Shown here: in pieces, positions 26,062 to 37,201 of the stretch
How positions within the stretch are numbered: position 1 is the stretch's first letter
Layout of the letters: the number at the start of each line of letters is the position of its first letter
Source of the DNA: Bryobacteraceae bacterium
Lineage (GTDB): Bacteria; Acidobacteriota; Terriglobia; Bryobacterales; Bryobacteraceae
Assembly: GCA_030041495.1 (NCBI GenBank)
Contig: JASHNT010000113.1
Coordinates: 52,405-116,404, forward strand
DNA: 64,000 bases
Direction: 5' to 3'
Notes under the pieces: model-generated
Seen by the model: the letters and a program-made list of their open reading frames with translations, nothing else
Database searches by the model: none
What the model was told of the DNA's origin: nothing
Program-made: the position numbers and the translations under genes

Positions 26062-26694
26062 ATGAAACAAGCGCTTTGGCTGATGGCCGCGTGCGCACTT
26101 CTAAGGGCGCAGGGCGGAGGGAGCCTCGACGTGACGAAAATTACGCACGGCATTGAGCAGCGCTACAACAACATCAAATCCCTCCGCGTCAACTTCACGG
26201 AAACCTACATCGACCGGGGCGGGCGGCACCTGCCGCTGTCGGGCACGCTATACCTGGAAAAGCCTCGCAAAATGCGCTGGGACTATGCCTCGCCGCCGGG
26301 GCAGTTCTTCCTCTCCGACGGCGAATACGACTACGACTACGATCCCAAGACCAACCAGGTGGAGCGCAGCAAAGTGAAGCAGACCGACGACCTGCGCAGC
26401 CCGGTCGCGTTCCTGCTCGGCAAGGTCGATTTCGACCGCGACTTCGGTTCCTATTCAACCGAGCCCGACGGCGCAATCACGGCGACTCCGAAATCCGACA
26501 AGCTCCTGTTCACCTCGATAACCTTTGTCGCCGGGCCGGATTTCAGCATCAAGAAGCTGTCGATCAAAGGGCAGGACGGGTCGACGACGAGCTTTGGGTT
26601 CGAGGGCGAGGCGACGAATCCGGCGCTTTCGGCGAGCCTCTTCAAGTTCATCAAGCCCCCCGGCGCGGTGATCGAACCCGAAAAGCAACCATGA
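26062..26694 (+). CDS. lolA: Outer-membrane lipoprotein carrier protein LolA
   Basis: A 210-residue periplasmic lipoprotein chaperone that ferries lipoproteins from LolCDE to the outer membrane. A short signal peptide (MKQALWLMAACALLRAQG) is followed by the LolA pattern IEQRYNNIKSLRVNFTETYID, LSGTLYLEKPRKMRWDYASPPGQFFLSDGEYDYDYDPKTNQVERSKV and SPVAFLLGKVDF. Its stop overlaps the pruA start as ATGA, which couples the two genes although their functions are unrelated. Confidence 0.92.
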   Translation: MKQALWLMAACALLRAQGGGSLDVTKITHGIEQRYNNIKSLRVNFTETYIDRGGRHLPLSGTLYLEKPRKMRWDYASPPGQFFLSDGEYDYDYDPKTNQVERSKVKQTDDLRSPVAFLLGKVDFDRDFGSYSTEPDGAITATPKSDKLLFTSITFVAGPDFSIKKLSIKGQDGSTTSFGFEGEATNPALSASLFKFIKPPGAVIEPEKQP

Positions 26695-28250
26695 ACACGC
26701 TCTCTGAGTTCGTCAACCAGACTCCAGCGCATTTTCACGGTCCGGACCACGCCGTGCACGTGCGCGCGATCCGCGATGCGATCGCCGCAGCTCGAAGTGA
26801 GTTCGGGCGTGAGTACGATCTGGTCATCGGCGGCCAGTGTTTTCGGACCGCGGACAAGATTCAGTCGATCAATCCGGCGCATCCTTCGGAAGTCGCCGGC
26901 GTGCATCAAAAAGCCGGGCGGGAACACGTCGAGCCGGCGATCCAAGCCGCGCTGGCGGCGTTCGAATCCTGGAAGTATGTTCCGGCGCAGGAGCGCGCGG
27001 CCCTGCTATTCCGCGTCGCGGAGGTATTGCGGCGCCGCAAATCCGAATTCGATGCGTGGCTGGTGCTCGAGGCTGGAAAGAATTGGGATGAAGCCGAAGC
27101 CGACACTTGCGAGGCCATCGATTTCTGCGAACTCTACGCGCGTGTGGCTCTGCATCTGGCCGAGTCGAAGCCCATCATCCAACTTCCCGGAGAGCAGGAC
27201 GCCTTGCGCTACATTCCCCTGGGAGTCGGCGCGGTCATCGCCCCGTGGAATTTTCCGCTGGCGATCCTGTGCGGGATGACGGTGGCGTCGGTGGTCTGCG
27301 GAAACACGGTCGTGCTGAAGCCATCCAGCGATTCGCCCACCATCGCGGCCAAGTTCTTCCAGGCTCTGGAGCAAGCCGGCATGCCGCCGGGGGTGGTCAA
27401 TTTCTGTCCGGGGTCCGGGGCGAGCTTCGGGCACGGCATCGTGGAGCATCCCAAGACGCGCTTCATCGCGTTTACCGGGTCGCGCGATGTGGGTCTCGAC
27501 ATCAACCTGCGCGCGGCGAAGGCGCAGTCCGGCCAGATTTGGATCAAGCGCACGATTCTGGAGATGGGCGGCAAGGACGCGATTGTCGTCGACGCCGACG
27601 CCGATCTCGATGCGGCGGTCGAGGGCGTCACCGTGTCCGCGTTCGGATTCCAGGGGCAGAAGTGCTCGGCTTGCTCGCGCGCGATTGTGGACGCCAAAGC
27701 GTACGCTGCGTTTCTCGAAAAACTGCGTGAGCGGGTGTCGCGAATTCAAGTCGGCGACCCGGCGCATAACGCCTACATGGGGCCGGTGATCAACGAGGGC
27801 GCGCTGAAGTCGATCTTGAACTATATCGAGATTGGAAAAAAGGAAGGTCGCGTTGTGACGGGAGGGCATCGCTCCTCCGGCGAGGGATACTTTCTGGAGC
27901 CGACTGTGATCGCCGATGTCGCACCCACGGCGCGCATCGCACAGGAGGAGATTTTCGGTCCAGTGCTGGCTGTGATCAGTGCTGGCGACTTCGAAGACGC
28001 GCTGACGATCGCCAATAATACCGAATACGGCCTCACCGGCGCGGTCTACTCGAATTCACCCGAGCACATCGAGCGCGCTGAGCGCGACTTCCATACCGGC
28101 AATCTTTACATCAATCGCAAATGCACCGGAGCGATGGTCGGAGCGCATCCCTTTGGAGGGTTCAATATGTCCGGGACCGATTCCAAGGCAGGCGGCGTGG
28201 ATTATTTGTACCTGTTCACACAGGCCAAGTCGATCGCCCGGAAGTTCTAG
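26691..28250 (+). CDS. pruA: L-glutamate gamma-semialdehyde (1-pyrroline-5-carboxylate) dehydrogenase
   Basis: A 519-residue aldehyde dehydrogenase that oxidises glutamate semialdehyde to glutamate in proline and arginine breakdown. The N-terminus (NQTPAHFHGPDH ... REYDLVIGGQCFRTADKIQSINPAHPSEV) is that of the RocA/PruA group, and the length is right. Catalytic Cys325 is in GFQGQKCSACSR, general base Glu291 in LEMGGKDA, and the NAD site APWNFPLAILCGM is at 184-196. No proline dehydrogenase domain or gene (putA) is present here. Confidence 0.93.
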   Translation: MNTLSEFVNQTPAHFHGPDHAVHVRAIRDAIAAARSEFGREYDLVIGGQCFRTADKIQSINPAHPSEVAGVHQKAGREHVEPAIQAALAAFESWKYVPAQERAALLFRVAEVLRRRKSEFDAWLVLEAGKNWDEAEADTCEAIDFCELYARVALHLAESKPIIQLPGEQDALRYIPLGVGAVIAPWNFPLAILCGMTVASVVCGNTVVLKPSSDSPTIAAKFFQALEQAGMPPGVVNFCPGSGASFGHGIVEHPKTRFIAFTGSRDVGLDINLRAAKAQSGQIWIKRTILEMGGKDAIVVDADADLDAAVEGVTVSAFGFQGQKCSACSRAIVDAKAYAAFLEKLRERVSRIQVGDPAHNAYMGPVINEGALKSILNYIEIGKKEGRVVTGGHRSSGEGYFLEPTVIADVAPTARIAQEEIFGPVLAVISAGDFEDALTIANNTEYGLTGAVYSNSPEHIERAERDFHTGNLYINRKCTGAMVGAHPFGGFNMSGTDSKAGGVDYLYLFTQAKSIARKF

Positions 28251-28272
28251 CTGATTCGCGGCGATTCGCGGC

Positions 28273-29046
28273 TTAAATTCCCCGAATCAGGCCGCCGTCG
28301 ACTTGCAGGCTCGCACCGGTGATATACGACGCCGCGTCGGAAAACAAAAAGACCGCGGCCGCGGCGAAGCTGTCCGGGTCGCCGTAGCGGCCCATGGGAA
28401 TGGTTGCCCAGATGCGCTTGCGCTGCTCCTCTTGGCTGATGCCCGCGCGTTTGCTGTTTTCGATGTCGATTTCCTCCACGCGGCCGGTGTGAATGCGTCC
28501 GGGGATGAGTTGATTGACGCGGATATTTTGCGGCGCAAGCTCCAGAGCCAGAGTCTTCGATAGCGAAGATACAGAGGTCCGGATCACCGTCGAGAGGGAA
28601 ATGTTGGCGATGGGTTCCCTCACCGCCGATGAAGTCGGCAGCACGATCGCGCCTCCGCCGCGCGAGGCCATCGACGGCGCCGCGAGCCGGATCATGCGGA
28701 TCGCGCTGAGCAGCAGGAGCTCGAAGGCGTTCTGCCAGGCTGCGTCGTCAAACTTGAGCGCCGGGCCCGGAGGCGGTCCGCCGGAGTTGGGATAAAGCAA
28801 GTCCACGCCTCCAAAGTGCCCGATGGTTTTCTCGAACCAAGCCGTGATCGCCTCGCCAGAGCGAACGTCGACCGGCATGGCCAGCACCGATGTGCCGGTT
28901 TCCTCCTCGATTTTAGCGGCGGCCGCCGCGATCGCCTCCCCGTTGCGCGAGGAGATGGATACCCGCACGCCTTCTTTTGCCAGCGCGCGAGCGACCGCGA
29001 ACCCAAGGCCGCGGCTCGCGCCCGCGACCATCGCGACCTTGCTCAT
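28273..29046 (-). CDS. Atypical SDR with altered catalytic residues
   Basis: A 257-residue Rossmann-fold protein with the cofactor motif AGASRGLG (8-15) and the usual end SYITGASLQVDGGLIRGI. Aligned to FabG through the SKTLALEL helix, the YxxxK pair becomes Ser152 and Arg156 (LSTVIRTSV), and the Asn site reads PNSGGPPPG. This fits the beta-ketoacyl-ACP-reductase-like SDR subgroup known to lack the full tetrad. It may bind nucleotide without classical SDR catalysis. Single gene, convergent with pruA. Confidence 0.85.
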   Translation of the reverse strand: MSKVAMVAGASRGLGFAVARALAKEGVRVSISSRNGEAIAAAAAKIEEETGTSVLAMPVDVRSGEAITAWFEKTIGHFGGVDLLYPNSGGPPPGPALKFDDAAWQNAFELLLLSAIRMIRLAAPSMASRGGGAIVLPTSSAVREPIANISLSTVIRTSVSSLSKTLALELAPQNIRVNQLIPGRIHTGRVEEIDIENSKRAGISQEEQRKRIWATIPMGRYGDPDSFAAAAVFLFSDAASYITGASLQVDGGLIRGI

Positions 29047-29084
29047 TAGTCCGAGTTCCAGTTGGTTATACCCCGAAATCTGAA

Positions 29085-29112
29085 AGAGCCGCGCAGGTGG
29101 GCACGCGGCTCT
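29085..29112 (-). terminator. Intrinsic terminator of the Oar-like receptor gene
   Basis: A perfect 9-base stem AGAGCCGCG/CGCGGCTCT with a 10-base loop, 27 bases after the receptor stop. On the minus strand it is followed by TTT; on the plus strand by a TCTCTCT stretch. Confidence 0.7.
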
Positions 29113-29139
29113 CTCTCTTATATTAACCGGGTATGGCGG

Positions 29140-32100
29140 CTAGAACGTAAACCGAACGGCCCACTGCATGCTGCGCGCCTCGGTTCCGTCTGGAGCCGCG
29201 CTTTCGTTTGTACCCACCCCGTAGGCACCAGGGGTCAGCGTCAAAACCCCTCCCTTTTCGGTGAAGGCCTGTGTGCTCATGGTAGTCGGTGACCAGCTAT
29301 TGCTGAGGTTGAAGGCCTCAAACATGCCGTACAGGCGAAACCGCTCCCCAATGGGGATGATCTTGGTCAGGCGCGCGTCGGTGCGGTACATGGCCGGCTG
29401 CCACACGCTGTTCGGCGCCCAGAAAGGCACACGCCCCTGCGTGTTGTAGCCGTTAAGGGCGAAGTTGCTGTACATGCCCGGCACGGGTGTGTCTTCGACA
29501 TTGACATACGGGCTGCCGTAAGGGCGGGAACTGTTAAGCGTAGTCAACGAGGATAGCTGCCAGTTATTGACGAAGTACTTGGAGAAGAAGTCCGTCTTGG
29601 CGGTGAATTTGGGAGTGTACACAAAGGAGACCACCAGCCGTTGCGGCTGATCCTCCAAGCCGTCCCCGTAATCCAGCTTGTAGTTGCCGTTCACCAGCCA
29701 GTCCTGGACGCTGGTTCCAAAGAAAAACGCCGTGTCTTGACCGTAACCCTGGCCATCGTCATATTCATGCGACCAGGTGTAAGCCACTGTCCCCTGAAGC
29801 CCCTGTGCCAGTCGCCGGCTCAACTGGACCGTCGCACCGAGGTACTTGCTGGTGACGCCGTTGTCATCCTCATAGATCGATCCGAAGTTCGGATTAGGGC
29901 GCCCGTTAGGAGAGCCCGGCGTGCTTAGCAGCACCGGCGTTGTATAGGTCCCGATCTGCTGACCGCTGGCGTTATCGATCGTGTAGGTGAAGTTCGTTGT
30001 TTGTGAGGGAAGGTTCAAGTCGCGAGTGCTATAGAGCTGGACGCCGTGATTCCAGATCAGCGAGGCGGTTAGGACCGTATCCTTGGTGAGTTCGCGATCG
30101 ATCGCGATCATTCCGTTCTCGGAATAAGGCGTTTTCCAGTTCGGCGCGACGAATTGAAGGCTTACCGCGGATGTGCTGATACCCGATGGCACGGCGGGCA
30201 GAATGTTGGGAAACAAAGGTCCGGCCGCCTGCTGTGCCGACTGCGTCCCCGACAAGGAGATGTTGGATACCACGACGCCCGTTCCGGTGGTGAACAAGTC
30301 CTGCAGCATCGCCGCGGGCACACGGGCGTAATAGGTGCCGAAACCGGCCCGCAGCACAGTCTTGTTATCCAACCGGTACGCCAAGCCGATGCGCGGCATA
30401 GGATCATTCAGCGGGGAAGGAATACGGCAGGTCTGGGTAAAAACCGGGTTACAGACCTTAGGTTGCGGCATCTGCGAATACTCGTAGCGCACGCCGATGT
30501 TCACGGTCAGCCGATCCGTTGCCTTCCACTGGTCCTGTACGAAGAAATCGTAGTCGTTGATGCGCGTGTTGATGGCCGGGTTTCCAAAAGCCTGGGTGTA
30601 GGATTTCCAGTCCTTCGCTCCCGTCGTATTTCCCGAATAATCCAAAGCAAAATTGGTTACCGTTGAATAAGTGTAAGAGCCGTTGATGTTGAAGACAAAG
30701 TAGCTGTAATCGTTGGTGGTAGCGATGTTGGTGCCGGCCTTGATGATGTGCCGGCCCTTGGTCCAAGTGAGGTCGTCCGTAAATTCGTTGCGGGTTTCGT
30801 TGGGTTCGACACGCGGCAGATAATCGATCGCGCCCAGGGTGACACCATCGACGGATGCATCGAGCAGCCCCAGTTGCCCGTTCAGCGCGGGATTCAGACT
30901 ATCGGACAGGAGGTCCGTATTGATGCCGTAGCGGAACTCGTTCACCAGAGTCGGTGTAATCACCGAAATCAGGCTGAGCTTGCCGTTGCGCACTCGCGCG
31001 TAATCATTGCCGTTGCTGTTAACGCCTCCTCCCGAGGTTGAGGCCACTGTAGTCTGCTGCAATCCGTTGGGCGAAACGAAATGCATGAAGTTGAGGCTTG
31101 CGCTCAGCGTGTTCTTGTCGTTCAGGTGATAGTCGATGCGGCCGAAACCCAGGTCCTGATCCACGCTGCGCGGAAGCAAGCCGAAGAACCGCGGCAACAA
31201 AGCATTGATCGCGCTACACTGCGCCGGAGTCGCGGGAGCCCCGCAGCCGATCCAGGTTTGGGTTGCCGTGTTGATCACACCGGCCTTGATGTAGCTGTCC
31301 ACCAGCGGGTCGTTCTTGCGTGCGAACTCCGCGTTGAAGAAGTAAAACAGCTTGTTCTTGACGATCGATCCGCCGATGCTGGCGCCGGCCTGTAACCTCC
31401 ACTGGTCCGGAAGGATGTTCGCGAAGATCGCATGGGCCATCAGATCCTGGTTGCGGAAGTACCAATACAAGCTGCCATGCAGGTCGTTCGATCCACTGCG
31501 TGTCACCGTATTGATCACGCCACCGTTGGCGCGGCCGTATTCGGCCGAGAAGTCCGAGGTGACCACCTGGAATTCCTGGATCGAATCCTGCGCGACCGGC
31601 GACAGCTCGCGTGTTCCGCCGTTGTTTTCTAGAAAAAACTGCTGGGTCGCGTCGTTGCCGTCGATCAGAAATGTGTTGCCGTTGGCGACTCCGCGGAAGC
31701 TCAATAATCCGAAGGTGCCGTCCTGGGTCACACCGGGACCGAGCAACGCAAAATTGTCGTAACGGCGGCCGTTCACCGGGAGATCGTCGATTTGGGCTGT
31801 ATCGACCAACTGCGACACATCGGTCTTAGTGTCATCCACTAGCGGCTCCTCGGCCTGGACTTGGACGGTCGTTGCGGTTCCGGCCACGGCCAGCGGCGCG
31901 ACGATGTTCAAGTTCTGGCCGACGGCCAAGGTGATGTCCTTAAGATCGTATGGGGCGAAGCCTTGTTTATCGATCTTCACTTCGTAACCCGAGGCGGGAA
32001 TCAAAACCGGGACGTCGAAGACGCCACTCTCCGAAGTTCGCACGACCAGGTTTACACCCCTGGCAGGGTTGGAAATTGTGACCTGAGCGTCCGGGATCAC

Positions 32101-32226
32101 TGCGCCCATGCTGTCATGGACGGTGCCGGAAATCTCCGACAGCCCTCCCGCGGCTTGCGCCCAAACCCGCGCCGCCGCCAACACAAGTAAAATTCCACTG
32201 ACAGAAAGATTGAGTTTCGACCTCAT
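29140..32226 (-). CDS. Oar-like TonB-dependent receptor with carboxypeptidase-regulatory-like domain
   Basis: A 1028-residue outer-membrane protein. The signal peptide (to VWAQ) is followed by a carboxypeptidase-regulatory-like Ig domain (about 28-110: EISGTVHDSMGAVIPDAQVTIS), a plug with VDTAQIDDLPVNGRRYDNFALLGPGV and GGVINTVTRSGSNDLHGSLYWYFRN, and a large barrel ending in WAVRFTF with the C-terminal phenylalanine used by the barrel assembly machine. This architecture is expanded in acidobacteria and is often linked to oligosaccharide or peptide uptake; the ligand here is unknown. GGGGAGG lies just before the ATG. It has its own promoter and a foldable leader. Confidence 0.94.
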   Translation of the reverse strand: MRSKLNLSVSGILLVLAAARVWAQAAGGLSEISGTVHDSMGAVIPDAQVTISNPARGVNLVVRTSESGVFDVPVLIPASGYEVKIDKQGFAPYDLKDITLAVGQNLNIVAPLAVAGTATTVQVQAEEPLVDDTKTDVSQLVDTAQIDDLPVNGRRYDNFALLGPGVTQDGTFGLLSFRGVANGNTFLIDGNDATQQFFLENNGGTRELSPVAQDSIQEFQVVTSDFSAEYGRANGGVINTVTRSGSNDLHGSLYWYFRNQDLMAHAIFANILPDQWRLQAGASIGGSIVKNKLFYFFNAEFARKNDPLVDSYIKAGVINTATQTWIGCGAPATPAQCSAINALLPRFFGLLPRSVDQDLGFGRIDYHLNDKNTLSASLNFMHFVSPNGLQQTTVASTSGGGVNSNGNDYARVRNGKLSLISVITPTLVNEFRYGINTDLLSDSLNPALNGQLGLLDASVDGVTLGAIDYLPRVEPNETRNEFTDDLTWTKGRHIIKAGTNIATTNDYSYFVFNINGSYTYSTVTNFALDYSGNTTGAKDWKSYTQAFGNPAINTRINDYDFFVQDQWKATDRLTVNIGVRYEYSQMPQPKVCNPVFTQTCRIPSPLNDPMPRIGLAYRLDNKTVLRAGFGTYYARVPAAMLQDLFTTGTGVVVSNISLSGTQSAQQAAGPLFPNILPAVPSGISTSAVSLQFVAPNWKTPYSENGMIAIDRELTKDTVLTASLIWNHGVQLYSTRDLNLPSQTTNFTYTIDNASGQQIGTYTTPVLLSTPGSPNGRPNPNFGSIYEDDNGVTSKYLGATVQLSRRLAQGLQGTVAYTWSHEYDDGQGYGQDTAFFFGTSVQDWLVNGNYKLDYGDGLEDQPQRLVVSFVYTPKFTAKTDFFSKYFVNNWQLSSLTTLNSSRPYGSPYVNVEDTPVPGMYSNFALNGYNTQGRVPFWAPNSVWQPAMYRTDARLTKIIPIGERFRLYGMFEAFNLSNSWSPTTMSTQAFTEKGGVLTLTPGAYGVGTNESAAPDGTEARSMQWAVRFTF

Positions 32227-32293
32227 TCAGTTTCCTCCCCACTGAAGTTCGTCTCTCGAGACCAGCCCTCGTCAACGTTATGAGCTCTATCAA

Positions 32294-32367
32294 GGTAACA
32301 GGGGAACTTGGGTGAGCCCTCGCGTACTCACATGTGCGACCTGGGCCCCGGTTACCTCAAGGCTCAC
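32294..32367 (-). promoter_or_regulatory. Structured 5' leader of the Oar-like receptor mRNA
   Basis: Two long-range complementary pairs interleave. GGTAACCGGGG (32356-32346, minus strand) pairs with CCCCTGTTACC (32304-32294) at 10 of 11 positions. GTGAGCC (32367-32361) matches GGCTCAC (32318-32312). The order gives a pseudoknot-like topology, and CTCAC/GTGAG (32316-32312 with 32331-32327) can form a competing local hairpin. The region lies between the promoter and the start codon. It matches no riboswitch class I recognise by eye. Confidence 0.45.
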
Positions 32368-32396
32368 AGTATAGCGGGCCACTATTACAAACTCAA
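32368..32396 (-). promoter_or_regulatory. Sigma-70-type promoter of the Oar-like receptor gene
   Basis: On the minus strand TTGAGT (32396-32391), a 17-base spacer and TATACT (32373-32368). The predicted start near 32361 leaves a leader of about 135 bases before the ATG at 32226. Confidence 0.7.
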
Positions 32397-32439
32397 GAAA
32401 GCAGTCAGCGGCTGATGTTTCTTGAAGATACGCCCGGAA

Positions 32440-34163
<1,724 letters not shown>

Positions 34164-34164
<1 letters not shown>

Positions 34165-35201
34165 TAATGAGTAGTGTACGACTTGCTGTAATTATTCCGC
34201 GTGTTGGTAACGGTGAACTTGCCGTCTTTGGCGACGCTCACCTTAATGCCCAGTCCCTGATCCGCTGCGTCCTGTTCCAGGTTGGCGATCTTTTGCTCGT
34301 CCGTATTGTGGGCCGCGTCGCTCCGCACGGCCCGATGCACTTGCCATATGTCTTCAAGACCCGGAATCTTGACGATCTCCTCGTAAGCGGCGGCGTCGAA
34401 CCCCTTGGTTGCGCCGTCGTTGACGATCACGACCTGGGGTTTCAGAGCGAACACCAGCGCAGGCGAGCCGGATTGCCCGCTCGAAAACCCATGGTGAGAG
34501 GCCTGAAACAACGTGACGGTTCCCAGCTTGTCAACCGGACAGGCCAGCATCATCTCACGGTCCCAGGTCAGATCGCCCAGATCGAGGAATTTGAACTTGC
34601 CGTAAGTGAGGATAAATCCGGCGCTTTGGCCGTTTTCGGTTTTGTCCTCGGGATGGGCGGGAGTGTCCTTGCAATAGTCGTTGGGCTTGGCCGAAACGCC
34701 CCTCAGCGGCTTGTCGATCACTTTCCCGGCCGCGCTGACCGCGGTGATCTCCACGCCGTTGAGCGGAATCCTGTCGCCCGGCTTCACCGTCACTCGCTTG
34801 CCATCCGCGGCCCCTTTGTAGTCGTTGTAGAGCTTCGCGCCTTGCGGCGTTCCGGCCTCGATCGAATCGCCGTGATCGTAAAATTTCTCGATGGGAATTA
34901 GCTTGGCGAGCGCGGGCACTCCGCCGACGTGATCGGCGTGGAAATGAGTGATCCACAGCATGTCGATCTTCCGTAGGCCCGCCGCGCGTGCAGCGGCGGC
35001 GATACGTTTCGGATCGCGATCGTCATTCTGGGCCCAGCCGGTATCGACCAGCAGCGACTCGCCGGAGGGCGCGATGATCAGCGTGGCCGCGCCGCCTTCG
35101 ACGTCGTTCCAGATGATCTGAAGGTTGCCCGATTGCGCTGTGGCGAGGAGCGCAGTGGCAACGAAGCCGCAAAGGAGAACGGGAAGTCGCGGTAGTTTCA
35201 C
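34164..35201 (-). CDS. Exported metallo-beta-lactamase-fold hydrolase (ComEC C-terminal-like)
   Basis: A 345-residue exported protein with a signal peptide (to LLATAQS) and the metal motif THFHADHVGG (His86, His88, Asp90, His91). The opening IIWNDVEGGAATLIIAPSGESLLVDTG and later QASHHGFSSGQS resemble the hydrolase domain of ComEC/Rec2 and related stand-alone proteins. The substrate is unknown; a sugar lactone is conceivable given the coupled dehydratase, but phosphodiester substrates are as likely. GTG start. It diverges from the ABC exporter genes. Confidence 0.85.
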
Positions 35202-35255
35202 TCCGCCAAGCTACCACAAATCACTGTTACACGCCTGATATGATTGGCGGCTAGC

Positions 35256-35993
35256 ATGATTCAGGTCTCGGGCCTCTCGAAATCGTTCACCGATCCCAAG
35301 CGCGGCACGCATTTGGCCGTGGACAACGTCACGTTCGACGTTTGCGCGGGCGAGGTTTTCGGCCTACTCGGTCCCAACGGAGCGGGCAAGACCACGACGC
35401 TGCGGATGCTGGCGACGCTGCTCAAGCCCTCCTCCGGCACGGCCACGCTGAGCGGATTCGACATCGTGCGGCAGCCGGAACAGGTGCGCGCGCAGATCGG
35501 CTTTCTCTCCGGCGACATGGGCCTGTACGGACGCTTGACTCCACGCGAGACGCTCGAGTTTTTTGGAAGCCTCAACGGGCTCGACGCAGTGCGCGCCCGG
35601 CGCCGGATTGACCAGGTTTTCCTGATGCTCGACATGAACAGCTTCGCGGACGTGCGGGGCGACAAACTCTCCACCGGCATGAAGCAGAAGACCGCGATCG
35701 CCCGCGCGCTGCTGCATGACCCTCCGGTGCTGATTCTGGACGAACCGACCTCCGGTCTGGACGTCCCTACCGCACGCAATATCGAAGCCGCGGTGTTGAA
35801 CGCCAAGCAAAGCGGCAAGTGCATTCTGTATTCGACGCACATCATGGAAGAGGCTGAGTACTTGTGCGATCGCATCGGCGTGATCGACGGCGGCAAACTC
35901 AAGGCCATTGGGACGATGGAGGATTTGCGCCGTGAAACAGGCAAGCAACGCCTGCGCGAGATATTTCTCGACTTGTTGGGGCTGGCGGCATAA
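35256..35993 (+). CDS. ABC transporter ATPase (Nat/CcmA type)
   Basis: A 245-residue ATPase of the drug/sodium export class. Walker A is GPNGAGKTT, the signature is LSTGMKQK (one residue off LSGGxxQ), Walker B is VLILDEPTSGLD, and the switch histidine is in YSTHIMEE. An upstream TTG would add only four residues, so the ATG at 35256 is used. The membrane gene starts two bases after its stop, and the pair resembles NatAB sodium or drug exporters. Confidence 0.92.
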   Translation: MIQVSGLSKSFTDPKRGTHLAVDNVTFDVCAGEVFGLLGPNGAGKTTTLRMLATLLKPSSGTATLSGFDIVRQPEQVRAQIGFLSGDMGLYGRLTPRETLEFFGSLNGLDAVRARRRIDQVFLMLDMNSFADVRGDKLSTGMKQKTAIARALLHDPPVLILDEPTSGLDVPTARNIEAAVLNAKQSGKCILYSTHIMEEAEYLCDRIGVIDGGKLKAIGTMEDLRRETGKQRLREIFLDLLGLAA

Positions 35994-35995
35994 AC

Positions 35996-37201
35996 ATGCG
36001 ATTCACCATCCTCAAAGCCATCTTCAAAAAGGAGCTCCTGGACGTCCTTCGCGACCGCCGCGCACTGATCAGCATGGTGGTGGTTCCGCTGGTGGTGTTC
36101 CCGCTGTTGATCGGCGGCATAGCGCGGTTGATCCCGGCGATGCAGACACGAGCCGAGGAGGAAGCCAGCGGCCTCAACGTGTCGGTGCGAATCTCCACAC
36201 CCGCGATTCGCGAGGGGCTCGAAAAAGCCGGCCTGCGCCTGGTGGACAGCGAAAATGTCAAGGCCGCGGTGCAGAGCAAAAGCGCAGGCGCGGGTGTGGA
36301 AGAATTCGCGGGTTCGCCGCCGCGCATCAGCGTTTACGTAGACGCCTCGAATGAATCTTCCAGCGCCGCGGGCACTCGCATCCGGGAAATTCTCACCGAG
36401 CTGCGCGACCGCGAAATTCGCGATCACTTACGCGGAGCCGGGATCAATGAGGACGTGCTCACCCCATTTGTGATCGCTCGCGTGAACGTTGCGGGCGAGC
36501 GCAAGATGGCCGGCGCTCTTTACGGAAGCCTGCTGGGGTACCTCCTGGTGTTGCTGATGTGCACCGGCGGGATGTACACGGTGCTGGACATGACCGCCGG
36601 AGAAAAGGAGCGCAAGACCTTGGAAGCACTGCTGGCCTCGCCCGCGCGCCGCAGTGAGATTGTGATGGGCAAGATTCTGGTGGCCATCACGTCCATCCTC
36701 GCGACCGCAGTTTTGACGCTCGGCAGCATGGCCTATACTCTCAAGAACGCACCGATACCGGGACCGGGCGCCGGGGTCAATGCGGCCGATGCGCCCGTCG
36801 AAAATTTACGGCAGAGGCTGGGCACGATTCCGCTCGACGCCTCCAACGTCGGTTTGATCGCCCTCATTTTCATTCCGCTGGCGATCTTTGCGGCCTCTCT
36901 GATGTTCGCGATTTCGCTGAAGGCGCGCAGCTTCAAGGAAGGCCAAACGTACCTGACGCCGTTGGTGTTCGTCGTGATCTTTCCCGCGCTGCTGGGCGGC
37001 CTGCCAGGCCTGAAGATCACCCCCGCCTTGTGCCTGATTCCGTTCTTCAACGCCAGCCAGATGATTCACGGCATTCTGACGGGCGAGGCCTCTTCCGCCA
37101 ATTTTCTGGTGACGATGGCCGCGAACCTTGCCTATTCCGCCATTGCATTCCAGTTGGCCACACGAATGTTCAACGACGAGAAGGTGTTGTTCCGGTCCTG
37201 A
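35996..37201 (+). CDS. ABC transporter permease (NatB-like)
   Basis: A 401-residue membrane protein with one N-terminal helix (about 22-45, preceded by FKKELLDVLRDRRALISMVVVPLVVFP), a large extracytoplasmic domain (50-170), and a C-terminal helical bundle containing TVLDMTAGEKERKTLEALLASPARRSEIVMGKI, the coupling loop typical of ABC-2 permeases. It pairs with the ATPase immediately upstream. The substrate is not evident. Its stop directly abuts the stop of the convergent NHL-repeat gene. Confidence 0.9.
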   Translation: MRFTILKAIFKKELLDVLRDRRALISMVVVPLVVFPLLIGGIARLIPAMQTRAEEEASGLNVSVRISTPAIREGLEKAGLRLVDSENVKAAVQSKSAGAGVEEFAGSPPRISVYVDASNESSSAAGTRIREILTELRDREIRDHLRGAGINEDVLTPFVIARVNVAGERKMAGALYGSLLGYLLVLLMCTGGMYTVLDMTAGEKERKTLEALLASPARRSEIVMGKILVAITSILATAVLTLGSMAYTLKNAPIPGPGAGVNAADAPVENLRQRLGTIPLDASNVGLIALIFIPLAIFAASLMFAISLKARSFKEGQTYLTPLVFVVIFPALLGGLPGLKITPALCLIPFFNASQMIHGILTGEASSANFLVTMAANLAYSAIAFQLATRMFNDEKVLFRS

